Below the pieces are notes generated by a model, which was not told the origin of the DNA, made no database searches, and saw nothing but the letters and a program-made list of their open reading frames with translations. Positions 25,315 to 36,557 of a stretch of 64,000 nt of DNA are shown piece by piece. This stretch comes from Allodiplogaster sudhausi (lineage: Eukaryota; Nematoda; Chromadorea; Rhabditida; Diplogasteridae). The stretch spans positions 1,067,501 to 1,131,500 of the forward strand of contig CALZFC010000251.1 in the NCBI GenBank assembly GCA_945643635.1. Direction: 5' to 3'. Every line of letters starts with the position of its first letter. Position 1 is the first letter of the stretch. The position numbers were made by a program, and so were the translations under genes.

Positions 25315-28300
25315 CTAGCCGGCCACCGTAGTCGGCCACTTGCTCCTCTTCGTCCGGTTGTCCACGTCGTCCGGAGCCTCCTTCTTCGCCTTGAGTCCCT
25401 GGTCAGCGTCGCGGCTGAAAATGGCCTTGTTTTAAACACATCTTCTTACAGACACAGGTTAATGTGCAGAGATGAGATATAAAATTGGACGGGTAGGCGG
25501 GGCTTATGGCCGTAAGAAACATGCCTGATTGTGTCGTTGAGCATGATCATGTTCTTGTCAGAGCGCTTACGCTGCTGGACCGACACGGCGCTGCGGGCAT
25601 ACTCCATCAACAGTCGCAGCGGAAAGGCGATGTCCTCGAAGAGAATTTTTTCTGCTTCTCTTTTATTGTTTCCACTCATTACGCGATTGAATAGATTAAG
25701 CAGAGTTATCGACTGACTTCGATTAATCGATTGGCTATTAATTTGTCGATGAAGTCAACAAGTGGCCAAGTTGCTGCTAACCAGTGGCGTTTGGAAGGCG
25801 CCATGGCGCGACTCGGCGACGTCGACGTAGCTTCTCGATGACTTTCTAGGAATAAATGAATCAATAGTTCATGTTTTTCGAAATGAGCAATTGCTAACAG
25901 CTATCATCTATCTACAAATACTATCTATAAACTATAAATAATAATGAACATCTAAAAAAAAAAGAGCGAGAGGGCACCTCGGCGCCGGATTTCGGGAGGG
26001 CGATTCCAGTATGGAAGAGACGGTGCCCGAGCACGAGCGCCGTTGCGAGCTGAACAGCGCGTCCGCCGCCGAGGTGGTCCATGACGAGGATGCGATGGTT
26101 GTGTTGGCCGAGCTTTTCCATACGACCTTTAATCATGTCCTGAAGAGATACGGAAGTCATGGAGCTTCGGTACACTTTAAATTGGATACGGTAAAGCGTT
26201 GTAGTAACAGTATGTCATGACTGGTTACGGTATTGGTTTGGAGTTACGGTATGTCCATCAGGGCACGGTATAAGTGAGCTTAAAAGGCCATGAGGGTGTG
26301 GTAGTGGAAGGCACCGAAATGATCTTCGTATCACGCGGCATCTCTCGCTCGGGCCAATTCGTGACGTAGAAGTGTTCGACGATATTCGACTTCACCAGAG
26401 AGCCGTCCTTGAGCGAGTGCTTCTTGATGTGAAGCACGCGGCGCTCGACGTCACTCTATGGAAAAGCACGTGGACGGGTGGGCGGAGCTTAGAACGAAGT
26501 TAAGGTACTCAAAGTCAAACCTGAACCGGCTCCTCCCTGACATGCACGGAAATCAGGAACTTCTTGTCGCAGGACACCATGAACATGTTCTCGCGGTTGT
26601 ACACGGGAATCGGGCGAAATGCCTTTGGTAACATTCCAAAAGCAGGTTTGTACTCTGTCTTCTGCACTTCTACCTTCTTTTCTGCATCATCATCCTTCTC
26701 GGTGGACTCTTCGCTGCTTTCACCCTCGGACCTTCAAAATTGAAAGTTTGTAGCCATCGTTCTTAAAAGTATTTGAAAACATTTTCCAAGATAGTTAATT
26801 AGACATAAAATATGTGATATAGGCAATAAGGAGCTCAACATTTTTAGAATAAAATGTAGAGCTTCTAAGTAGAAGATTATAATTTCGTATTTTTTTCTTA
26901 AATATGATTTGAAAGTAAACAATCGTACTCTTCACTCTTCGCTTTTTTCTCGCTGCGTCCAGCGGCAGCCCTCGTCTTCTGCTTGTTCTTCTTCGTCTTT
27001 GTCTTCGTCTTCGTCTTGCTGTCTTTCTTTGTATTCTTCACGCCCTTTTTCTTGAACAGTTGTTTCAGGAGCCTTTCGTAGTTCTTTTCGTCGGTGCAAG
27101 TTGGAATGCAGAGGGAATACTGGAAGAACACTATTTGTTTCAATACTTTTTGTTTCGTCGATATTGGATAGAAATACGTTTGGATGTGACGGAATCAATG
27201 AATGGAGTGGTTACGGTATGGAGTGACTACGGCTGCTGGTGAGAAGGTAAGGAATACGCGTCTTGAACAGATCACGTTATCCGAGGGTTACGGTATCTCA
27301 CCTCATCGCGCAAGCCAATCCAGACGATGCTGTGGATGCCGTTATCAAGGATGTTCTCGTAGAAGACCGCGAGCTGCTTTTTAGTTGGGATCTAAGATTC
27401 GAGTCAGAATAAGTAAATGTGTTTGCGTAATCTTGTCAGTCATTAAAATATGAGTAAAAGAAAACCTGTCCGATTATGATGGCTTTGTTGCCGGCGATGA
27501 AGTTTGCATGAAGATGCGAAATGCCTGCGGGTGCCGGAAGCGCGGTCGCCGCCGTCTGCGGACATAAATTTCCACCCGGGAAATATAGGAGATCGAAACG
27601 CTGAGCGAGACGCTGCTCGACGCCGATGAGCTTGTCTGCTCCGAACTCGTCCGGCTCCACTCCTTCGTCGCGCTGCGGATTCGCGGGCTTGGGCGGCATG
27701 CCCAAGACTTCCTGAAATTAAGTGAGCCTTAGTCTCTTAGTCAACTTCTCAGAGTAAGCATCCAGAATCTCGCAGGTTTAGCAGTCTTAAACTAGTCTTC
27801 CTTCGAGACTCGTCAATAGACTTTCCAAGAGCACAAAATGCCCGCTTGCCTTCGCAATGTCACTCAGCAATTCCCGTATGTCGACCGCGCCAAGGCTTAT
27901 GTTAATATCTGCAAGAATTGACTTTCTAATGAATGCTTTGATTTTGTAAATGATTAATTTAATTTCACATTTGTTTTAAGAGTTTGTTAGACAACTAGCC
28001 CTCTGCTGTATTAATTGGATTCTTCTGCACCAGCTCGGTTGTAGTCTCGGTCTGAATTAAGAAAAAAGTTTACATTTATGTTTTTACCTATTCATATTTT
28101 TGCGCAAAGCAAACAACCATTCCGCTTTCAGTATTTTCGGATGATGGTGGCTCCGGGTCCTCCTTCTTCTGGTCCGGCTTCTTGTACTTCTTCTGGTACA
28201 CTCCCTTATCCACATTCACTCCCTTATCCACATTCACTCCCTTCCCCACGTCCACTCCCTTCTCCAAGCCCCCTCCCATGTCCACACCTCCCTCCTTCTC

Positions 28301-30923
28301 CTTCTCATTCTCCCTCTTCTTCTTCATCCAAAGAATGAAGACGACTGCCGCTAAACTAAAAATTGCTCTTCGGAATTCGACTCGATTAGTCCATGTCTCT
28401 CTAAATTTCACGTTATCTTGCATTCTATTCAGGCAAAAGAGCGCGAATACATACGTAAGTTTTTTTTATATGTAATTTAAATATCTGAAAGATGCAATCC
28501 TCGCACCAGCCGCCAAGACGCCGATGACGACAACGATGATGATGGTGATGCTCATGCCAGACATGGAGCTGTTGTCTTTCTGAAGAGAATTTAAATACAA
28601 TAAATAATTATTATTTATATCAATTTCAATTAAGTAATCAAGTTTCTTCATTTTTAGTGCTAATTATATATCTTTAAATTCTTTTTTTTACCTAGTCAAA
28701 TATCCCCGTATTTCCTCTGTCAGAAGCCGTTCTTTAATCTGTTGAATGCACCTTCGCAAGAAGTTTCTCAAAAACAGTGCCAATGGACACTTTTAGCAGA
28801 AAGGCGGCATATTATTTACTATATTCTAACCATCGTGGCTTCCTTTGCTGTCTTCGCTCCCGTTGTCTGGAATTTATTGATTAAATGTTAGTACCAGAAT
28901 AACAAATTTACCTGTATAATTTAGCTAATTACGCATTTTGACTATTCTGAAAACAGGCTCCATATAAATTTTTACAAAATTTGCATTATGCACATTACAA
29001 AGCTGAAATTTATTTATGTTTTTTTGCATTCGAATTACTATATACACTTTCATTTTCATTCATAGTTTATCCTGTTTCATTTCGCTGTCGACCTGGCCAG
29101 GCGACTTGGTGGTGGTCGGCGACTGGGTAGTCGTGGGGTGCAGCTCTACGTACATCTCGCGCACTGTGGCCTCGCTGCGACCCAAGGCGTCATTATCATT
29201 GCACTTGGCTGTATTGCAGGGGCAGATAAATACGTTGTTGTCGTTGCCTGGGTACGCGTGGTCGACATCGCAGCCTAGCACCCCAGCTGGCACACATCCC
29301 AGTTCGTACTTGTCCAGATCAGCTGTGACAGCCGTTTCGTTCACGATCACTCGCCAGCCGCAAAACTGCTTTGTCATTGACTGGCACTTGCTCGGATCTA
29401 GCGTGTCCTGTTGATAGCACACCTGAAAATGTTGTTTATTTCTATAAGCATAATAAAAAATCATTACGAAATTAATTGGAATCATTCTTAGTTTCATTTC
29501 GCTAACGTTTGGCCATCGGAATGACTCTAAATTGGCTAACATTCAGCGACATGGTCGGTGGAATGCCGCTAAAAGACGATCTCTCAATAAATCTGCAAAT
29601 AGAAAAGTCACTTTTGGAGAAACTATTTAATGGATAGCAAAAAGGGATATGAGTTTTAAATTCCTACTAGACGATAAGGGATCAGAAATAGACGTGGCAG
29701 TGGTGAAATAGATGATAATTCAACGAGTGGACCTATTGGGATTCGAAGAAGGTTAAAGGGGATCAGGCCTAATGCCTATGAACGAAAGAAAAAGGGGAGA
29801 TAGTTACAGTAAAAATGAAGACGGCAAGAGTGGATGAGTCAAAGCGGTTGGGGGAGGGAAGGGGAAAACTAAGGCGACGAACTCCAGAGACGACCGAGGA
29901 AGGCGAAATTAGAACGAAGAGATGGCAATTCCCCTACGGATCGCTCTTTTATACGATTCTTCCGGCTGCACTTTCAACGAAATACACTTTGAAAGTACAA
30001 ACTTCACTCATTATAATCACCATTCCAAACACTTAAAAGGGATTCTCAAACGTTTTAAAGAACTTTTCACGAATTATTTTGAAATACGAACCAGCACGTA
30101 ATGTTGGAGAGTTCTACATTCGCTTCTCACGTTCGCACACTTTTGCAATTTTATGTAAATGACAAAATAATTAAATTTTATAATTAAATTATTCGTAGTT
30201 TCGGGCCAACTGTGTTGTAGAAAATTTACAAAAATCACATATATTAATTTGTTTATGCGTATATTGTTGCTAATAAGAAGCATGCATTATTTATAGTCGA
30301 CTTCTGAATCACAATTTATTCGTTCATGTAAATTACGCTTTTAATTATGATTCAGAAGTCGAATAAATGTAATGCATGCTTCTTATTAGCAACAATATAC
30401 GCATAAGCAGACTAATAGATGTGAATTTGTTTTTAATTTTCCGCAACACAATTAACCCGAAACTACGATTAATTTAATTATTAATTTTGCTATTTACATA
30501 AAATTGCAAAAGTGAGCGAACGTGAGAAGCGAATGTAGAACTCTCCAACACAACCACTAGCACGACCATCGCCATCATCATCGTCGTCGTTGTCGTCGGC
30601 GTCCTGCTCGCGGCTGGTGCGAGGATTGCATCATCTAACATTTACATTGTAAAAAAAACATATGTTTGAATTCGCGCTCTTTTCCCTGAATTAAATGTAA
30701 GAGGTCGTGAAATTTAGTGAGAAACAAGGAAATATGAAATAAAATTCAAATTTCTGTTGTTTTTGTTAATTATCAAAATTATGAATAATCTTACTAATAA
30801 TAAAGCGCTTAGCGTGGCTTTGTAACAGTTTTCTTCTGGAACCTTCCATGCTCCCTCTGATTTAATTACCCGAGTGTGAGGCATCCAAACAGTCAAAAGC
30901 ACTATTAACGTTGCGACTTTCAT
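25315..30923 (-). CDS. Receptor-like pseudophosphatase: ET/Ly6-like ectodomain, TM, degenerate PTP domain
   Basis: Exons, downward: 30923-30870 (signal peptide MKVATLIVLLTVW), 29422-29093 (ET/Ly6-like, Cys pattern ending FICPCNTAKCND, Thr/Pro stalk), 28866-28831, 28579-28507 and 28350-28118 (a membrane helix split by a phase-1 intron: ITIIIVVVIGVL then AVVFILWMKKKRE), 28051-28000, 27908-27850, 27711-27466, 27391-27302, 27119-26929, 26731-26521, 26455-26315, 26139-25978, 25845-25821, 25651-25525, 25414-25315. All phases agree, giving about 709 aa. The PTP fold is seen in HANFIAGNKAIIIGQ, FYENILDNGIHSIVWIG, FYVTNWPERE (WPD loop position) and VMDHLGGGRAVQLATAL (P-loop HCxxGxGR position), then VIEKLRRQ and LLMEY. 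The catalytic Cys reads Asp and the WPD Asp reads Glu, so no phosphatase activity is expected. A Lys-rich insert sits at about 27060-26930. Least certain: exon 1 and the 25-base exon. Confidence 0.72.
29700..30100 (-). repeat. TATA-containing dispersed repeat, minus copy
   Basis: On the minus strand it carries GTATAAAAGAGCGATCCG followed by a pyrimidine-rich stretch. Near-identical sequence is at 49065-49240 (plus) and a diverged one at 48035-48210 (minus). The organisation (TATA box plus CT-rich leader) is like an LTR or a promoter, but no LTR ends were found. Confidence 0.5.
30098..30550. repeat. Inverted repeat (foldback) in intron 1 of the pseudophosphatase gene
   Basis: Left arm at about 30105-30316 and right arm at about 30335-30550 are reverse complements, including AAGTGAGCGAACGTGAGAAG and GACTTCTGAATCA. 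Single-arm copies occur at about 21085-21235, 48700-49070 and 57190-57330, so it is a dispersed repeat family. Confidence 0.7.
30561..30616 (+). pseudogene. Orphan transmembrane exon, plus strand
   Basis: After CCACTAG the frame encodes a run of Ile/Val/Leu/Ala and ends GCGGCTG before GTGCGA, like the minus-strand TM exon at 28579-28507. It sits directly beside the foldback repeat and has no partner exons nearby, so it is a stranded copy. Confidence 0.5.
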
Positions 30924-31800
30924 ACCACAACGAATGTGGCACCTTCAGGGCTATTGAATTTCCCAGAACATTACGGAAGGGGCCATTGTCTGCCCCCGTC
31001 CTTTTTACATTCCAGAAGCTTAAAGAAGGGATGAAGTTCAGCCCCGGGACATCGAATTTTCCAGAACATTCAGGAACGGGCCAATGTCTGCCCTGGGTGT
31101 TAGGACATTCGAGAAGTTTCCAGAACGACCGAGTTAGGCCCCGGGATGTGGAATTTTCCAGATCATTCAGGAAGGGGCCATTGTCTGCCCTCCTTGGAAC
31201 ATTCCAGAAGGTTCCAGAAGGGACAAAGCTCGGTCTCGGGACATGGACTTTTCCAGCACATTCCGGAGAGGGCCAACGTCTGCCTCCAGTCCTTGGAACC
31301 TTCCAGAAGGTTCTAGAAGGGACAAAGTTCTGACCCGGAACATGGAATTTTCCAGAACATTTCGGTAGGGGCAATTGTCTGCCCCCGGTCCTTAGAACAT
31401 TACAGAAGGTTCCTGAAGTGAGCAGCTCTACACCGGGACATGGAATTTTTCATAATATCGCTGAAAGGGCACACGTTTGCCCTAGGTTCTGGGAAAATTC
31501 GAGAAAGTTCCGGAAAGGACCGAGTTCGGTCCGCTGTGTATAATTTTCTAGAACATCCCGGAAAGGGCTAATGTCTGCCCTGGGTTCCGTGAACATTCGA
31601 GAAGGTTTACAGGCGAGGCCAACGTCTCCCCCCGGTCCTTGGAACGTTCCAAAAGGTTCCAGAAGGGGCAAAGTTCAGCCCCGGAACATGGAAGTTTCCA
31701 GAACAGTCTAACAGTCATTGGATTATTCCAGAAGATTCCAGAAAATACTATATTCTGCATCGGGACATGGAATTTTCCAGAATATTCACAAAGAAGGTTT
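30828..31800. repeat. About 98-bp tandem repeat rich in heat-shock elements
   Basis: About eight to nine degenerate units, each with a GAATTTTCCAGAACATTC block and a second block of type TTCCAGAAGGTTCCAGAA, separated by GGGGCCANTGTCTGCCC and GGNCCTTGGAA. The second block is a run of inverted nGAAn pentamers, the established consensus bound by heat-shock factor. Clear examples are near 31203, 31295, 31650 and 31728. The array lies immediately 5' of the proposed start codon of the minus-strand receptor gene. Confidence 0.85.
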
Positions 31801-32290
31801 ACAGATTGCGAGGTCGAGCAACCATATGGTGAAGCGCGCGCGAATCGGCTGGTTAGTAAATAAAGTATGTAGATTCTTCTATTTTTAGCTTTTGTTATGC
31901 AATTAAGGGAATCAGGGGAGCTTGCAAAAATTTCTGGGTATTTTTAACCAAAAAAGTTGTTCTCCTTTTAACTTGATATTCGACGAATTCATAATGCGAG
32001 CCCTTGTATTCATAGAGAGATATGATTAAAACAAATATAAAATATATGAATTATAAACACTACAAAATGTTTTGACATATTGATGCGTATTTGTTTAAGA
32101 GACAAAATAATTAAGCTGGCTTCTTTTTGTTTCGAGAGCAGCACTAAAAATAAATGTGGAAGAATTTGGAAAAGAAAAAAATTAACATGAAGTGGCGACA
32201 AGATCAAAGCATTAAAATGGCGGCATGATGAAAGAAGTGAAAACGCAAGAAGATCAAATGATTTTTTTTTAATCGGCAATATCAAAATAA
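31801..32290. other. Unannotated spacer
   Basis: AT-rich sequence between the HSE array and block B. No exon was found. Confidence 0.5.
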
Positions 32291-32818
32291 ATTCATGCTA
32301 ATCGGCGTAGAGAATGTCCGTGATTCGACTCTTTGCCTCGGCGACGTTAACCGATGGCCCGGGAACGCCGAAGCCGAACCTCTGCTTGACAGACGCGAGG
32401 GATTCCGGCTTCAGGAGACTCCGAACCTGATTAGACTTATTTTTTTCTGCATTTTAAAAATAAATTCACAACTTAATAAGTTAATCTTCAAAATTCGTTT
32501 AAAAAAAAGTGGCGCAAAGTTGCATTGAGAAAGAAAAATTTGCATCAAAACCTTGTTGAAGGACATCCACGTGAGGGAGGGCGCCGCGACACGAAACATC
32601 TCCATTCGAAAGCGAACAGGCTGGCTGGCCTTTAAAAGACTACTTATTTTAATTTACTGATCACTGTAAAAAATAAATCTTTTTTACATAAATTAAAATA
32701 ATCATAAAAAGTATATTAAAAGTAAATGTATACGTTCATTAAGAAGAGAAGACGACCCGACAATGCGCAGTACGCAGCAGAAATTACAGTTGACGTATTC
32801 CTAAAACCATATGTGCCT

Positions 32819-35716
32819 TTAAGAGAGCCTCTCCGTAAGGGCCGAGGTGGCTCTGCCCCGGGGGAAAGTGTTGGATTTTGGTAACCAAAATTTTATGAGG
32901 AGTACCCACTTGCATTTTAAAAGAAATAATTGGGTCAAATTTGTTGTAAAAAATTTTTTCTTCCCAGTGCATGCAATAGTATGGCAAAATTTTGAGTGTT
33001 CATAACTTCCTTAAAACTTAATATTTTTCAGTTTAATTTTTTTGTTTTATTTGTCATTGGAAAGCACACAAAAAAGATGTATTATATGTTTTTTGAAAAT
33101 TTCAGTTTTGACCAGTTTTAGGCATTTTTCTATTTCTGAAATTGGTTTTTTGGACATTTCAACTATTTTACGGCCCGCGCTGGGGCCAATTAATAGTTGA
33201 TAAGAAAGAGGAGAAAAAACTACACAAAATATGTTCTTACGAAGAAAATCGAATGATACACATTTTGCGAAATTTTGACTTGAACCTGGTGCACTCGCGT
33301 TTTTGCTCGTTGGGATGAAACTGCATAATTATTTTCAAAGCATTTTTTTTTGTTATAATATTGATGTCGATATATTCGCCATTAAAGTCTCTACCAGAAA
33401 AGGTATCTATCACCGATATACGTATTACCTTGGGACTCAGAGAATGCAATTATATGTTTTTCGAAAAAAAAAATAATTCAATGATAACTAATGAAACCCT
33501 CATTTTTAGTCCACAGAGGTAGCCAGCCGGAGCAGTTCTCCATATCATAAGATAGAGCGAAGAATTCTGCATAACATATTCCCTTTTCGTGGAATTTGAA
33601 GGATATACATTTTCTTTTTTCTATCAATATAGAAGTCTTTCCACGTCACGCAAACGACCCATGATATCGAAAGCGCATTCAGCGATCCATAACTTTACCA
33701 ATCTTAATATCAGAAAATCATAGGTTTATCATCTAAGAGCTCTCACAGAGATCTTCAAATGCTACATACATACTTTTATTGAAATATTTATATTTCTATG
33801 GAAAATTTCGTTCTGTACTTTTAGAAGGCTTAAAAAACTATTTTACGAACATTTCCGCATTTCAATACATACATCATAAGAAAGAACGTGAAATTTTCTA
33901 CAAGGTGAACCATTTTCAATAAACTTTCAAGTCTATATTGTTCTGTTATAAGCCATAAGAATAGGTAAAGTATCGTCGCTATCCTTTAGCCCGAGAATTT
34001 CATTGTTTAGATTATTCGAATTAGAATATTCCAATAATTTTTTACGTTGAAGAATTGTGCAAAGGTAAGCTGATGCCCTATTCTTATGATATATAACAGA
34101 ACAATATAGACTTGAAAGTTTATTGAAAGGGGTTCACCTTGTAGAAAATTTCACGTTCTTTCTTATGATGTATGTTTTGAAATGCGGAAATGTTTGTAAA
34201 ATAGTTTTTTAAGCCTTCTAAAAGTACAGAACGAAATTTTCCATAGAAATATAAAATATTTCAATAAAAGTATGTATGTAGCATTTGAAGATCTCTGTGA
34301 GAGCTCTTAGATGATATACCTATGATTTTAAAGGAAGTCTCCGGCGAATGTTTGGACAAGCAATTCAAAATAGGCATTTGACCCATGAAGTGTCCCGCAC
34401 GGAAGGGCCTCAAGCTGCCACCGGCTAAAATATGCCTAGTTCTCTACCCGTCACGTTTTCGTAAGGCTGTGATCATCTCATATCAGTGCTGCTGACCTTG
34501 CACTCTCTCCACAGAAATTTGTTATCAAAGAATTGTATAGGGGGCTGACCTGTTGAGAAAATTCCGGCCAATATCGGTTGCGTGCTCCGATATGCACGCT
34601 TTGAACAATATGATTCGGGTTTGTCCGGTTTTGTTATATACGGATCTTTTTTTCAAAATGGATGGATTTGGCGTTTTTGATGCGCTCGAGCGATAGAAAA
34701 TAGGAGGGTGCTCAGATCTACAGTAGCCAATTCTCTACCTGTGATATTTAAAAAGAATATAACTCTGGAATGATAAGATGAAATACATTCAAACTTTCAT
34801 TATCTAAGTTTTACGATGAGACGAACTGATCCATGCTTAAAAAATGATATGTTAATTATTCACCGGAGACCTCCTTTAAGATTGAGCAAAGTTATGGATC
34901 GCTGAATGTGCTTTCGATATCATGGGTCGTTTGCATGACGTGGAAAGACTTCTATATTGATAGAAAAAAATCTCTTATGATATGGAGAACTGCTCCGGCT
35001 GGCTACCTTTGTGGACTAAAAATGAGGGTTTCATTATTTATCATTGAATTATTTTTTTTTTTCGAAAAACATATAATTGCATTCTCTGAGTCCCAAGGTA
35101 ATACGTATATCGCTGATAGATACCTTTTCTGGTAGAGAATTTAATGGCGAATATATCGACATCAATATTATCCCAAAAACAATGCTTTGAAAATAATTAT
35201 GCAGTTTCATCCCAACGAGCAAAAACGCGAGTGCACCAGGTTCAAGTCAAAATTTCGCAAAATGTGTATCCTTCGATTTTCTTCGTAAGAACATATTTTG
35301 TGTAGTTTTTTCTCCTCTTTCTTATCAACTATTAATTGGCTCCAGCGCGGGCCGTAAAATAGTTGAAATGTCCAAAAAAACAATTTCGGAAATAGAAAAA
35401 TGCCTAATGGTCAAAACTGAAATTTTCAAAAAACATATCATACATCTTTTTTGTGTGCTTTCCAATGACAAATAAAACAAAAAAAAAGAAAACTGAAAAA
35501 TATTAAGTTTTAAGGAAGTTATGAACACTCAAAATTTTGCCATACTATTGCATGCACTGGGAAGAAAAAAAATTTTATAACAAATTTGACCCCATTATTT
35601 CTTTTAAAATGCAAGTGGGTACTCCTCATAAAATTTTGGTTACCAAAATCCAACACTTTCCCCCGGGGCAGGCGCCCATTGAGCGCTGCTCGATGCTTAC
35701 AGAGAGGCCCTCTTAA
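32819..35716. mobile_element. 2.9-kb palindromic TTAA-flanked transposon
   Basis: Flanked by TTAA at 32819-32822 and 35713-35716. Terminal inverted repeats are GAGAGCCTCTCCGTAAG and GAGGGCCTCTCTGTAAG. Nearly the whole element is one long palindrome: left arm about 32860-33964, loop about 33965-34076, right arm about 34077-35680 with a second element nested inside it. The paralogous site in block A (9846-9849) is empty and has a single TTAA in otherwise matching sequence. No transposase frame was found, so it is non-autonomous. TTAA specificity suggests a piggyBac-type mobiliser, which is inference. Confidence 0.85.
34328..34879. mobile_element. TTAA MITE nested in the right arm of the palindrome
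   Basis: TTAA at 34328-34331 and 34876-34879 flank a 544-bp element with inverted ends AGGAAGTCTCCGGCGAAT and AGGAGGTCTCCGGTGAAT. The left arm of the palindrome, at about 33705, lacks it and reads ATTAAGATT at the matching place. Confidence 0.8.
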
Positions 35717-35896
35717 AGGAGGGCGATCACCGAAAATTTTTTTTATCCAGGTTTGAATTGCCGCGTCTGCCCTGTGGGTTCTTTCTCTCTCATTCTCGCG
35801 TGCTGTTTCTCGTTGGTCTCACAAACCAGCCGCTCCGTCAAAATAGAACGGCAATTTGGCTGTCTCACATCATTTTTCAGTGAATACCCACTCCTG

Positions 35897-36352
35897 TTGA
35901 AGGAAGTATCCGACGAAAAAATAACTTCTTCTTTTATATTCCCATATGATCAAGTTAGGCCTAAAAGATCGATTAGAGGTGGTCCCGCTTTACGAAAGTC
36001 AGTATTTAGCCAGAAATTTGCATTTATTTCTTGGAATACGGTAGAAAACGTTTCTGTCGATGCACCCGGTGAATGCTCAAATCCAAGCAAGGAGTGCCAA
36101 CGTATGGGAAGAAGAGGCAGTCTCTGCCCGTCTTGCCCACTTACCACCCCATTTTCACCAAGGGATGAGAGATACAGATGTTAGAGAAAAGCGAGGCAAT
36201 GAAAGAAGTCGAGAGAGGTTAGACACACATATGTTTAAAATTTGAAATTTTGTAGCGGGCGCTAAAAAAAGGCTCATCCAGTTGGGAGTTTAGCACAGTT
36301 TGAATCGTAATTTTATCAGATACGGTTTTCTTTCGTCGGATACTTCCTTTAA
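35897..36352. mobile_element. TTAA MITE 1
   Basis: A 448-bp element (35901-36348) with inverted ends AGGAAGTATCCGACGAAA, followed by TTAA at 36349. The left flank reads TTGA at 35897, one change from TTAA. It is an inverted copy of the element at 36562-37003 and is absent from block A at about 10015. Confidence 0.75.
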
Positions 36353-36557
36353 GGAAGAATACTACAACTATATTTCAGAGGAATATGAGTCTTGTTTTTC
36401 AATATGTTACGCATTGCTTTAAAGCAGATCATAAGGGAAAAACTGCTGAGATTTTTGTGGACACTTGCAATCACAGGTTCTATATATGTATGTAGCTCAA
36501 CCTGACCAAATAAGGCGAAAAAAGACCCCCTTTGTTCGCCTTACAATTAGAACTCCT

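Noticed and set aside
30862..31374. A 170-codon frame through the HSE array on the minus strand
   Set aside because: The tandem repeat happens to be stop-free; the repeat units differ by indels that are not multiples of three.
33237..35135. Transposase genes inside the palindrome
   Set aside because: Only short frames of about 70 codons exist, mirrored in both arms and without DDE-type motifs.
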